Below the pieces are notes generated by a model. That model was not told the DNA's origin and searched no databases. It was given only the letters and a program-made list of their open reading frames with translations. The position numbers and the translations under genes are program-made. Source: Selenomonas sputigena (lineage in GTDB: Bacteria > Bacillota > Negativicutes > Selenomonadales > Selenomonadaceae). Taken from it: a stretch of DNA of 64,000 nt. The stretch lies in contig NZ_CP110383.1 of the NCBI RefSeq assembly GCF_026015965.1, positions 124,001 through 188,000 of the forward strand. Direction: 5' to 3'. Shown here piece by piece: positions 44,308-51,920 of this stretch; position 1 is the first letter of the stretch; each line of letters opens with the position of its first letter.

Positions 44308-45360
44308 ATGCCGCAGGAAAAGGCGCAGGGCGGCGGCTTTTGGGAAAAGCGCCGGAAGGAAATTTGCGGCACTCTTGCTGTCCTGTTCTTGACGGCTCTT
44401 GGCGGCGCGTTCTTTTTCTTTCGAGATGCGCCGCCGCCCGCCGCTCCAACGAAGCAGGAAGAGGGCGGGATCGGCGTCATCGATGTGGCGCGAGCTGAGA
44501 AGGCGCATGAGGCGTATGTGCAGCTGGCGGATCTTGAAGCGCAGTATGCATCGCTCGCCACCGACATTGATCGACTGAGTCGTGCGCGCCGCACCCTGAA
44601 GCCGCCTGCGCTTGCAGATGAGCCGTTCCAGCTTGCAGCGAAAGAGAAGAATCTGCAGCAGCAGCGTCTCGCGGCGGAAGAGCAGGCGCGTGAGCGCCGC
44701 AAGGCGCTCGCTGCCTGGGAGGAAGACACGAAGGACGCCTTTCTCAAGGAAAAGAAGGCGCTAGAAGACGCCTATCAGAATCGCATCGTTAACATCGAGA
44801 TGAAGATTGACAACCGAGAAGCGATGTTCCTTTCGGAGGCTGATGTAAAAAGCCTGCTCGACGAACTCAAGGCTTTGCGCGAGGAGCGCGGCGAGCGCAT
44901 ACGGGCGCTCTTTGCCGCCCGCGACGAGGAGAAGCGAAAATATCTTGACGCGCTCATCGCGCGCGACGCAAAGAGGAAGACGCCTGCCGCAGCAAGTGCA
45001 CAGGAAGAAGCCGCACGCCAAAAGGCGGAAGCGGAAAGGCGCAACAGCGAGGCGCTCCTGCAGGCGATGCAGGGCGTCGAGATCGATGAGATCCTGCGCC
45101 GCAAGAGGGCGGCGCTCGCGGCAAAGGGCGAAGAAGTGCGCATCATTCGCGAGCACATCCGCAAGGATATTGAGAGCAAGGCGGCGAAGCTCGCGCTCCT
45201 CCATCATCTTTCCATCGTCGTTGCGAAGGAAACGGATGAAGCTGCAGATATGCGGCGAGAAGAGACAGACGCTCCCTCGCTTCGCTTTCCTGTCGTCGCT
45301 CCCGCCGCACTCGATCTGACAGAAGAATTGATTGCCGAGCTTGCGCCCGGAAATACTTAG
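44308..45360 (+). CDS. Membrane-anchored OmpH/Skp-like coiled-coil protein
   Basis: A 350-aa protein: membrane segment (CGTLAVLFLTALGGAFFFF, about 20-38), Pro linker, then GIGVIDVARAEKAHEAYVQL, which resembles the first strand and helix of OmpH, and a long charged coiled coil (about 75-310) before a short final domain. It is more than twice the length of Skp. It may be a tethered chaperone or a spacer protein. ATG 44308 lies nine bases after GGGGAGG. It is located between two genuine Skp-like genes, which supports the link, but no activity is known. Confidence 0.6.
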   Translation: MPQEKAQGGGFWEKRRKEICGTLAVLFLTALGGAFFFFRDAPPPAAPTKQEEGGIGVIDVARAEKAHEAYVQLADLEAQYASLATDIDRLSRARRTLKPPALADEPFQLAAKEKNLQQQRLAAEEQARERRKALAAWEEDTKDAFLKEKKALEDAYQNRIVNIEMKIDNREAMFLSEADVKSLLDELKALREERGERIRALFAARDEEKRKYLDALIARDAKRKTPAAASAQEEAARQKAEAERRNSEALLQAMQGVEIDEILRRKRAALAAKGEEVRIIREHIRKDIESKAAKLALLHHLSIVVAKETDEAADMRREETDAPSLRFPVVAPAALDLTEELIAELAPGNT

Positions 45361-45376
45361 AAAGAAGTGGAAAATC

Positions 45377-45820
45377 ATGAAGCAGAACAAGAAGCGCATG
45401 GCGATGCTCGCAGGCGCCTTTGCCGTCATGACGCTCGCCGCAGGCTGCGGCAAGGCAGAGATCGGCTATGTCGATCCGAGCCGCGTCGAGAAGGAAGCGC
45501 CGGCCATCGTGAATATTGACGCCGAGATGAAGTCGAAAATGGAAGAAGTGCAGAAGCAGGCACAAGAGGAGTTGAAGGCGAAGCAGGCGCAGGGTGCGCC
45601 GCCCGAGGAGATGCAGCAGGCGCAGCAGCAGGCGATGGGCAAGATGCAGCAGACGAGCAGCATTTACGACCAGCAGAAGACGATCAAACTGCAGACGGCC
45701 GTCGGCGAGATTGCACGCACGAAGAAGTTGGATGCTGTTCTCTTCAACGTGGATGAGCAGAAGCTCGTCCATCTCGGCGGTACGGACATCACGGACGATG
45801 TGATCAAAGCGCTTCAGTGA
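45377..45820 (+). CDS. Skp/OmpH-like lipoprotein
   Basis: A 147-aa protein with a lipoprotein signal ([19 protein letters not shown]; lipobox LAAGC, Cys at about 24), then [17 protein letters not shown], a Gln/Met/Lys-rich helical region and [30 protein letters not shown] in two strands. The ending [11 protein letters not shown] matches GGQDITDDVMK of the first skp gene, so the two are paralogues. The acyl anchor would hold the chaperone at a membrane. Weak ribosome site, 16 bases after the previous gene. Confidence 0.78.
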   Translation: MKQNKKRMAMLAGAFAVMTLAAGCGKAEIGYVDPSRVEKEAPAIVNIDAEMKSKMEEVQKQAQEELKAKQAQGAPPEEMQQAQQQAMGKMQQTSSIYDQQKTIKLQTAVGEIARTKKLDAVLFNVDEQKLVHLGGTDITDDVIKALQ

Positions 45821-45834
45821 GACTGGGAGAGGAC

Positions 45835-46863
45835 ATGACGATGAAAAAGACGTTGGGGGAAATCGCCCGCTTCTTGGAAGGCCGGCTTGCAGGCGATGAA
45901 AGCATCGTCGTCACGGGCGCGACGAACATCGAGGCGGCGGGCAGGACGGAGATCACCTTTGCCGCCCCGCCCCATATCGAGGAGGCCAAGGCGTCGCGGG
46001 CGGCCGCCGTCCTCCTGCCCGAAGATGTGCAGGACTTTCCTCTGCCCGCCGTCCATGTGAAGGAGCCGCGTGCCGCCTTCGCGAAGCTTTTGGGGCTTTT
46101 CACGCCGCCGCTGCAGATTCCCGCGGGCATCAGCCCGCAGGCTTTCGTGGCGAAGACCGCCGAGGTGGAAGAGGGCGCCTCGATTCTTCCTTTTGCCGTC
46201 GTCGACGAGCACGCGAAGATCGCTGCGGGCGCCGTCATTTACCCGCACGTCTACGTCGGGCAGTACGCTGAAATCGGTGAAAAGAGCGTCCTCTACGCGA
46301 GCGTCACAGTGCGCGAGCGCTGCCGCATCGGCAAGTGCTGCGTGCTTCACGCAAACTCGGTCGTCGGCTCCGACGGCTTCGGCTTCACGACGTCGGGCGG
46401 CGTTCACACGAAGGTGCCGCAGGTCGGCAATGTTGTCCTCGAAGATGACGTCGAGATCGGCTCGCATGTCGGCATCGATCGCGCTACGACGGGATCGACC
46501 GTCATCGGACGCGGCACGAAGATCGACAATCTCGTCCACATCGGGCATAACTGCAAGATCGGCGAAGGAAATCTCATCGTCGCGCAGACGGGCATTTCCG
46601 GCTCGACGACGACAGGGCCGAATGTGACCTTCGGCGGGCAGGTCGGCACGGTCGGGCACATCCACATCGGCGGAAATTCCGTCTATGCAGCGCGTTCAGG
46701 CATCATCGGCGATATGCCCGAGGGCGTGTTCTGCGCGGGATTCCCTGTGCAGAGCCATCAGGAATGGCTGCGCATGCAGGCTGCTATGAAGCGTCTGCCC
46801 GATCTCGTCAAGAAGGTCAAGCAGCTGGAAAAGGCGCTCAAAGAGAGGGACGCGAAGGCATGA
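45835..46863 (+). CDS. lpxD: UDP-3-O-acylglucosamine N-acyltransferase LpxD
   Basis: A 342-aa enzyme of lipid A synthesis that adds the N-linked hydroxyacyl chain. The N-terminal uridine-binding domain ([28 protein letters not shown]) is followed by a hexapeptide left-handed beta helix (about 105-300) with [30 protein letters not shown] and the catalytic-type [13 protein letters not shown]. The C-terminal helix is coiled-coil-like. ATG 45835 sits just after GGGAGAGG; ATG 45841 is also possible. It overlaps the next gene by ATGA. lpxA and lpxC are not in the window. Confidence 0.95.
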   Translation: MTMKKTLGEIARFLEGRLAGDESIVVTGATNIEAAGRTEITFAAPPHIEEAKASRAAAVLLPEDVQDFPLPAVHVKEPRAAFAKLLGLFTPPLQIPAGISPQAFVAKTAEVEEGASILPFAVVDEHAKIAAGAVIYPHVYVGQYAEIGEKSVLYASVTVRERCRIGKCCVLHANSVVGSDGFGFTTSGGVHTKVPQVGNVVLEDDVEIGSHVGIDRATTGSTVIGRGTKIDNLVHIGHNCKIGEGNLIVAQTGISGSTTTGPNVTFGGQVGTVGHIHIGGNSVYAARSGIIGDMPEGVFCAGFPVQSHQEWLRMQAAMKRLPDLVKKVKQLEKALKERDAKA

Positions 46864-47726
46864 CGTACTACCTCGTGCGCTTTTTGAGCCGCGTCGCCTG
46901 TCTTCTGCCCGGGCGCTTCTGCGATCGTCTGGGACGCGCCCTGGCGCTCGCCCTCTGGCCTTTTCTGCCCGCGCGCAGAAAGAAGCTCGCGGCCTCGCAG
47001 GTCGCCATGTGCCTGGGGACGGATGAGCGGGAGTCAGAGCGCATCGCCAAGGAGAGCGCCGTGCGTTTCGGCCCCATGCTCTTCGAGGTTCTGCGCTTTC
47101 CCGTCATCGTGCGCCGCATGGCAGACTACGTCGAGATCGAGGGAAGAGAGCATCTCGAAGGAGTCCTCGCCCAGGGCAAGGGAGCGGTCATCGCCACGGG
47201 ACATGCGGGCAACTGGGAACTTATGGGCGGAGCGCTGTCACAGGCGGGATTTCCACTCATCGGCGTCGCCATGCGCCAGAAGGATGCGGCGATGGATCGC
47301 TTCATCAACGAGTATCGGCGGCTCGTCGGTATGCACATCATCTACAAGAACGACGTGCGCGAGATGTTCCGCATGATGAAGGAAGGCTGGGTCGTCGGAC
47401 TTCTTGCCGATCAGGATACGAACCGGCACGACGGCATCGTGCTCGATTTCTTCGGCAAGCCGACGAATTGTGTGCCCGGCCCCGCTGCGATGGCACGTTC
47501 GGCAGGGATCGGCGTCATCCCCGGATTCATCACGCGCAAGGCGGACGGCACGCATAAGATCATCCTTTACGCGCCCGTCGAGGTGCCTCGCACGAAGGAC
47601 AAACGCGCCGACATCCGCACGGCCGAGCAGGCGGTCAACTGCGTCTTGGAGCAGCATATTCGCGAGCATCCCGAGGAGTGGTTCTGGCTGCACGATCGCT
47701 GGAAGTCGATGCGTGAGGAGTTTTAG
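46860..47726 (+). CDS. Lipid A acyltransferase (LpxL/HtrB family)
   Basis: A 288-aa inner-membrane acyltransferase that adds a secondary acyl chain to lipid A. It shows the H-x4-E catalytic motif in [13 protein letters not shown] (about 115-127), [37 protein letters not shown] and [12 protein letters not shown] near the end, as in LpxL/LpxM proteins. The N-terminal helix ([16 protein letters not shown]) anchors it. Overlap by ATGA with lpxD. The exact paralogue and acyl chain length cannot be told. Confidence 0.9.
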   Translation: MTYYLVRFLSRVACLLPGRFCDRLGRALALALWPFLPARRKKLAASQVAMCLGTDERESERIAKESAVRFGPMLFEVLRFPVIVRRMADYVEIEGREHLEGVLAQGKGAVIATGHAGNWELMGGALSQAGFPLIGVAMRQKDAAMDRFINEYRRLVGMHIIYKNDVREMFRMMKEGWVVGLLADQDTNRHDGIVLDFFGKPTNCVPGPAAMARSAGIGVIPGFITRKADGTHKIILYAPVEVPRTKDKRADIRTAEQAVNCVLEQHIREHPEEWFWLHDRWKSMREEF

Positions 47727-47735
47727 GGCTTCTGC

Positions 47736-47764
47736 TTGCGCGAAAATGAAAAAACCTTTATAAT
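47736..47764 (+). promoter_or_regulatory. Promoter of the yaaR-holB-ricT-rsmI run
   Basis: TTGCGC (47736-47741), 17 bases, TATAAT (47759-47764). Confidence 0.75.
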
Positions 47765-47809
47765 TCAAGGAGAGTCAAAAATTGCAGGCGGAAGGTGGCT
47801 TGTGAATTT

Positions 47810-48262
47810 ATGAAGATAGATGCCTTAAGCTCGCAGCGCTCTGCGCTGCAGACACTTGAGCGCGATGTAGCTGTGCAGGAACCCGTGCGCAGCGATGCGG
47901 ACTTCGGAACGGAACTCGCCGATCAGCATGCGGCGTTTTCCGATCGCCAGCTGCAGGAAATCCTGAAGAAAATTGACGAGCAGGGCGCACGCCTTACGAA
48001 TACGCCGACGTACGATGAGCTCAAGGCGTATCGCGATCTCGTCAAGGATTTCGTCGACGAGGCGGTCGGGCGCATGTATCAGCTTCATGTGCAGGCAGGT
48101 TGGGATCGCATGGGACGGCAGAAGGTCTACACGACGGTGCGCAAGATCGATCGGAAGCTCGAAGAGCTTGCGGAAAAGATTCGCACGGGTCAGACGGACG
48201 CCTTGGACATCGTGGCGAGTCACGATGCGATTCGCGGAATGCTCGTCGACCTCTATATGTGA
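47810..48262 (+). CDS. YaaR-like (DUF327) protein
   Basis: A 150-aa, all-helical protein with the DUF327 pattern: LQEILKKIDEQGARLTNTPT, YDELKAYRDLVKDFVDEAV and YTTVRKIDRKLEELAEKI, ending DIVASHDAIRGMLVDLYM. In Firmicutes yaaR stands beside holB and the PSP1 gene, as here. Its function is not established. ATG 47810 is about 12 bases after GGAAGGTGG. It overlaps holB by one base. Confidence 0.85.
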   Translation: MKIDALSSQRSALQTLERDVAVQEPVRSDADFGTELADQHAAFSDRQLQEILKKIDEQGARLTNTPTYDELKAYRDLVKDFVDEAVGRMYQLHVQAGWDRMGRQKVYTTVRKIDRKLEELAEKIRTGQTDALDIVASHDAIRGMLVDLYM

Positions 48263-49272
48263 TGGAGGAGGCGCTTTCCTGGAAGGACGTCCTCGGGCAC
48301 GAAGGGAATATCCATAGGCTGCGGACCATGCTGCGTGACGGTCGCCTGCCCCATGCGCTCCTCTTTTCGGGGATCTCCGGCGTGGGCAAGAAGAAGGTGG
48401 CGCGCCTCTTGGCCGCAGCTTTGCTGTGCGGCGGGGAGGATGCGCCTTGCGGCGTTTGTCCTTCGTGCCGCGCCTTCCTCGCAGGTACACATTCCGACTA
48501 CGTTGAGGCGGCGCCCGAGAGCCGCGGCAAGGGCGTGCGCGTCCTGCGCATCGACGCTGTGCGCGAGATTGAGAAGAAGGCCGCGCGAAAGCCACTGCTC
48601 TCGGGACGCTTCGTCGTCCTTGTGGACGATGCCGACGCGATGAATGAGGCGGCGGCGAACAGCCTTTTGAAGACTTTGGAAGAGCCGCAGGGCGCAGTCT
48701 TCTTCCTGCTCGTGACGGCGAAGCGCACAGCGATTCTGCCGACGATCCTCTCGCGCGTGCGCGACATGCACTTCGGTGCGCTCTCTCCCGAGGGAATTGA
48801 AGAGGCACTCCTTGCGCGCGGCGTGGAAAGCCGGAAGGCACATTCTCTCGCCATGGCGGCGGACGGCAGTCTCGGTCACGCACTGCTCCTGTTCGAAAGG
48901 GGCGGGCTGCAGCTCATGGAGGATGCGGCGCAGACGCTCTTTTCACTTTCCGCGCTCAATATGTTCAGTCTTTGGGCGAAAGCGGAAGAGCTCGGCAAAT
49001 TGCCGCGCGATCGTGCCGAGGAATGGCTGCTCGCGCTCTCTCGCCTTCTTCGTGACATGCTCGCGCTCCTTTCGGGGCGTGGTACGCTCTACCATGAGGA
49101 AAAGCGCGGGGCTTTGGCTCATGCTCTCGCGGATTTTCCCGAGACGCGCATCTTCGCCTGTCTCGCTCTCGTGCGCGAGACGCTCGGGAGGCTTCGGAGC
49201 AACGCAAGCGTTCAGCTCCTCTTTGAAGGGCTTCTGATGCGCCTGCGGGATGCACAGGAGTCGGAACGGTGA
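48262..49272 (+). CDS. holB: DNA polymerase III delta-prime subunit HolB
   Basis: A 336-aa clamp-loader AAA+ subunit. It shows LRDGRLPHALLFSGISGVGKK (Walker A region, about 23-43), a zinc module with four Cys (LLCGG...CGVCPSC), the VRVLRIDAVREIEK segment, and ANSLLKTLEEPQGAVFFLL with VTAKRTAILPTILSR, the sensor regions. The P-loop reads GVGKKK, so the usual Ser/Thr after the Lys is replaced by Lys, which is tolerable in delta-prime because the subunit need not hydrolyse ATP. One-base overlap with yaaR. Confidence 0.92.
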   Translation: MEEALSWKDVLGHEGNIHRLRTMLRDGRLPHALLFSGISGVGKKKVARLLAAALLCGGEDAPCGVCPSCRAFLAGTHSDYVEAAPESRGKGVRVLRIDAVREIEKKAARKPLLSGRFVVLVDDADAMNEAAANSLLKTLEEPQGAVFFLLVTAKRTAILPTILSRVRDMHFGALSPEGIEEALLARGVESRKAHSLAMAADGSLGHALLLFERGGLQLMEDAAQTLFSLSALNMFSLWAKAEELGKLPRDRAEEWLLALSRLLRDMLALLSGRGTLYHEEKRGALAHALADFPETRIFACLALVRETLGRLRSNASVQLLFEGLLMRLRDAQESER

Positions 49273-49320
49273 CGCCGGGCGCGAAAAGCCGCGCTCTCAA
49301 TAGATGAAGGAGGCAAGGGG

Positions 49321-50145
49321 TTGCAGACGATTGTGGGCGTCCGCTTCAAGAAAGCGGGCAAGATCTATTATTTCAGCCCGGGAAAATACGAACTCGTACT
49401 CGGCGACGATGTCATCGTTGAGACGGTGCGTGGCATGGAGTGCGGTCGCGTCGTCCTGGGGGTGCGAGAGGTGGAGGAAAACGGCTCTCAAGTCTTGAAG
49501 ACCGTACAGCGCAAGGCGACGGAGCAGGATCTTCGCAAGGTCGAGGAAAACCATCGCAAGGAAAAAGAGGCGTTCAAGGTTTGTGAGAAGAAGATCAAGC
49601 TGCATGGTCTGCCGATGAAACTCGTCGATGTCGAGTGCACGTTCGACTTGAATAAGATCATCTTCTACTTCACGGCGGACGGGCGCATTGACTTTCGCGA
49701 GCTCGTCAAAGATCTGGCCTCCGTGTTCCGCACGCGCATCGAGCTGCGGCAGATCGGTGTGCGCGACGAGGCGAAGCTCATGGGCGGCATGGGCTGCTGC
49801 GGCAGGCCTTTGTGCTGCTCGATGTTCCTCGGCGACTTCGAGCCGGTGTCCATCCGCATGGCGAAGGAGCAGAACCTCTCTTTGAATCCGACGAAGATCT
49901 CGGGCATCTGCGGCAGGCTCATGTGCTGCCTCAAATATGAGTGCTCGGATTACAAAAAGAGCTGCCCCAAGCGCCGTCCGAAGCCGCCGAAGCAGGGAAG
50001 CCGCGTCGCGTCGGCGGAAGGAGAGGGAAAGGTCATCTCCATCAATGCGCAGCGACGCACGGCGACGATCCTGCTCGACTCGCACAAGACACTCGTGACA
50101 GCGTGGGAGGACGTCATTGCCGTAGAAAAGGGAGACAAGGCGTAA
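49321..50145 (+). CDS. ricT: PSP1-domain protein RicT (YaaT)
   Basis: A 274-aa protein: PSP1 domain (about 1-85 and 95-130, with GMECGRVVLG and DLNKIIFYFTADGRIDFREL in parts) and a Cys-rich core MGCCGRPLCCSMF (about 157-169) plus GICGRLMCCLKYECSDY. In Bacillus the RicT-RicA-RicF complex binds Fe-S clusters through such cysteines and promotes RNase Y processing. The tail GSRVASAEGEGKVISINAQRR is an SH3-like domain. Start is TTG 49321 after AAGGAGG. Conserved order yaaR-holB-ricT-rsmI. Confidence 0.9.
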   Translation: MQTIVGVRFKKAGKIYYFSPGKYELVLGDDVIVETVRGMECGRVVLGVREVEENGSQVLKTVQRKATEQDLRKVEENHRKEKEAFKVCEKKIKLHGLPMKLVDVECTFDLNKIIFYFTADGRIDFRELVKDLASVFRTRIELRQIGVRDEAKLMGGMGCCGRPLCCSMFLGDFEPVSIRMAKEQNLSLNPTKISGICGRLMCCLKYECSDYKKSCPKRRPKPPKQGSRVASAEGEGKVISINAQRRTATILLDSHKTLVTAWEDVIAVEKGDKA

Positions 50146-50146
50146 G

Positions 50147-51031
50147 ATGGAGCGCACGGAAGGGGCGCAGGGATCGCCGCCAAAGGAAGCTCGGCATGCA
50201 AAGGGCACGCTCTACCTCGCGGCGACGCCCATCGGCAATCTTGAGGACATGACGCTGCGTGCCGTGCGGATTCTCAAGGAAGTGCCGTTGATTGCGGCCG
50301 AAGATACGCGCCACACGCGCAAGCTTCTCGCACGTTACGACATCCACACGCGCCTCCTTAGCTACCATGAGCACAACAAGTTTGAGAAGGGACCGCGCCT
50401 CGTGGAATTCCTGCTCGCAGGAAACGATCTCGTCTGTGTCAGTGATGCGGGACTTCCCGGCATCGCTGATCCCGGCAGCCACCTCGCTGCTCTGGCCATA
50501 GACGCAGGAGTCACCGTATCGCCCCTGCCCGGTGCGAACGCCGCACTCTCGGCACTCATCTGTTCGGGGCTAGACACGCGGCGCTTCACCTTTGTGGGCT
50601 TTTTGCCGCGCACGACGGCGAAGCGCGGCGATCTTCTCACCGAAGTCGCCGCGCGAAGGGAAACGCTCATCTTCTACGAAGCGCCACACCATCTGAAGGA
50701 TACGCTCAAGGCGCTCGTTGCTGTTTTCGGCGGAGCGCGGCCTGCGGCAGCTGCGCGTGAGCTTACGAAGCGCTACGAAGAGTTTCGGCGCGGTACGCTC
50801 GCCGATTTGCTCGCGCACTACAGCGCAGAAGAGCCGCGCGGCGAGTTTGTCCTCATCGTCGCGGGTACGGCAGATGGAGAGGTACAGGAGGCGACACCGC
50901 AGGAGACGCCGCAGGAACTCGTCGCACGCTTTATGCGAGAGGGCAGGTCGAAAAAGGAAGCCATGCGCGAAGCAGCGAAGCGACTGAACTTAAGTCGTCG
51001 CGACGTTTATCAGACCTTGCTGGAAGAATGA
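50147..51031 (+). CDS. rsmI: 16S rRNA 2'-O-ribose C1402 methyltransferase RsmI
   Basis: A 294-aa SAM-dependent methyltransferase that modifies the same nucleotide as RsmH. It carries LYLAATPIGNLEDMTLRAV (about 23-41), AEDTRHTRKLL, CVSDAGLPGIADPG, LPGANAALSALICSG and ELTKRYEEFRRG, all RsmI signatures. The C-terminal helix-turn-helix (SRRDVYQTLLEE) is complete. ATG one base after ricT. A terminator follows. Confidence 0.95.
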   Translation: MERTEGAQGSPPKEARHAKGTLYLAATPIGNLEDMTLRAVRILKEVPLIAAEDTRHTRKLLARYDIHTRLLSYHEHNKFEKGPRLVEFLLAGNDLVCVSDAGLPGIADPGSHLAALAIDAGVTVSPLPGANAALSALICSGLDTRRFTFVGFLPRTTAKRGDLLTEVAARRETLIFYEAPHHLKDTLKALVAVFGGARPAAAARELTKRYEEFRRGTLADLLAHYSAEEPRGEFVLIVAGTADGEVQEATPQETPQELVARFMREGRSKKEAMREAAKRLNLSRRDVYQTLLEE

Positions 51032-51071
51032 AAAGCCCGCCCACTCCCTTTGCGGGAATGGGCGGGTTTCT
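51032..51071 (+). terminator. Bidirectional terminator between rsmI and abrB
   Basis: AAGCCCGCCCA pairs with TGGGCGGGTTT, with an inner TCCC/GGGA helix and T/A runs. The two genes converge here. Confidence 0.85.
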
Positions 51072-51088
51072 GGATGTTTGCGCAAAAT

Positions 51089-51343
51089 CTATACGGCTTC
51101 CTTCTGCAGATCTCTCGCGCACTTTTTGCAGACGTTGCGCCCCTTGAAGAGCGACACGTCGTCTACACTGCCGCAGAAGATGCACGTGCAGGTCGGTTCG
51201 TACTTTCGCAGCACGATGCGATCCTCATCGGTGTAGATCTCCAAGGCATCGCGCTCTGCGATGCCGAGCGTGCGGCGCAGCTCGATCGGTATGACGACAC
51301 GACCGAGTTCGTCGACTTTTCTGACGATTCCTGTGGCTTTCAT
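51089..51343 (-). CDS. abrB: AbrB-family transition-state regulator
   Basis: An 84-aa protein with the AbrB swapped-hairpin DNA-binding domain (MKATGIVRKVDELGRVVIPIELRRTLGI in pieces; DELGRVVIPIELR is the core) and a C-terminal CIFCG...CKKC pair typical of Firmicutes AbrB with a zinc-type tail. It is a global repressor in Bacillus. The ATG at 51343 on the minus strand follows CTAAGGAGGA. It has a long upstream region with a palindrome-containing promoter. Confidence 0.9.
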   Translation of the reverse strand: MKATGIVRKVDELGRVVIPIELRRTLGIAERDALEIYTDEDRIVLRKYEPTCTCIFCGSVDDVSLFKGRNVCKKCARDLQKEAV

Positions 51344-51662
51344 AGCTATCTCCTCCTTAGAAGCAGGCCAGCCAACTGCGGGGAAATAGTCATTCAACGT
51401 GCAAAAGCAGGGTTGAGTGATTATTACATGTTTACAAGAAGCCTCGAGAAGTCAAGCCGAAGGCGCAGACTGATCGGTTAGACTCCTGTAAAGCGTGAGA
51501 ACATATGTACAACGTGCCTCTTTGATGATGCCATGCAGGAAACGGGAGAAAAAGCAATGCATGCCGCTTCGTGCGACGGCTGAATATATGTCCTGAAAGT
51601 TTACAACATTTACATGAAGAAACATTTTTTGACTAAAAATGTATACTTTTTCCTTTGCTTAC

Positions 51663-51691
51663 AGTATAGCATTTCCAAGGAAATGTTTCAA
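51663..51691 (-). promoter_or_regulatory. Minus-strand promoter with a perfect palindrome in its spacer
   Basis: On the minus strand TTGAAA (plus 51686-51691), 17 bases and TATACT (plus 51663-51668). The spacer holds CATTTCCAAGGAAATG (51670-51685), 7-base arms around two bases: a likely operator. It would drive abrB with a leader of about 310 bases. Confidence 0.65.
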
Positions 51692-51843
51692 GTGAAATAA
51701 TTAAGAAGAAATAATAAATCTATACAAGAAGGACATTGTGCTTTTGATGAAGGACATAGCGAGAGAGAAAGTATTTTGCTGCCAAATCTTCAAGCAATGA
51801 TTGAAATGATCGGCACTTTCTCGATGTGCGGAACTTGAAAATC

Positions 51844-51873
51844 TTGCATAGGAGGACAAATTTATTCTATAAT
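51844..51873 (+). promoter_or_regulatory. Promoter of metG
   Basis: TTGCAT (51844-51849), 18 bases, TATAAT (51868-51873). The leader contains a short hairpin CGGCAT/ATGCCG (51892-51904). Confidence 0.75.
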
Positions 51874-51920
51874 AGTGAGGATATATAAATGCGGCATCAT
51901 GCCGTTGAGGAGGCTTTTTG

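Larger units (their letters stand above)
51344..51920. other. 577-base intergenic region between abrB and metG
   Basis: No convincing gene. It contains a 24-base element (51447-51470) repeated before the permease at 56221, an AT-rich stretch (51600-51760) with a minus-strand promoter, and the metG promoter (51844-51873). Nothing else is recognised. Confidence 0.6.

Noticed and set aside
51447-51490. Degenerate tRNA-Leu fragment suggested by GCCGAAG...GCAGAC
   Set aside because: No anticodon or T arm and no cloverleaf can be drawn; the match is to a few invariant bases only.
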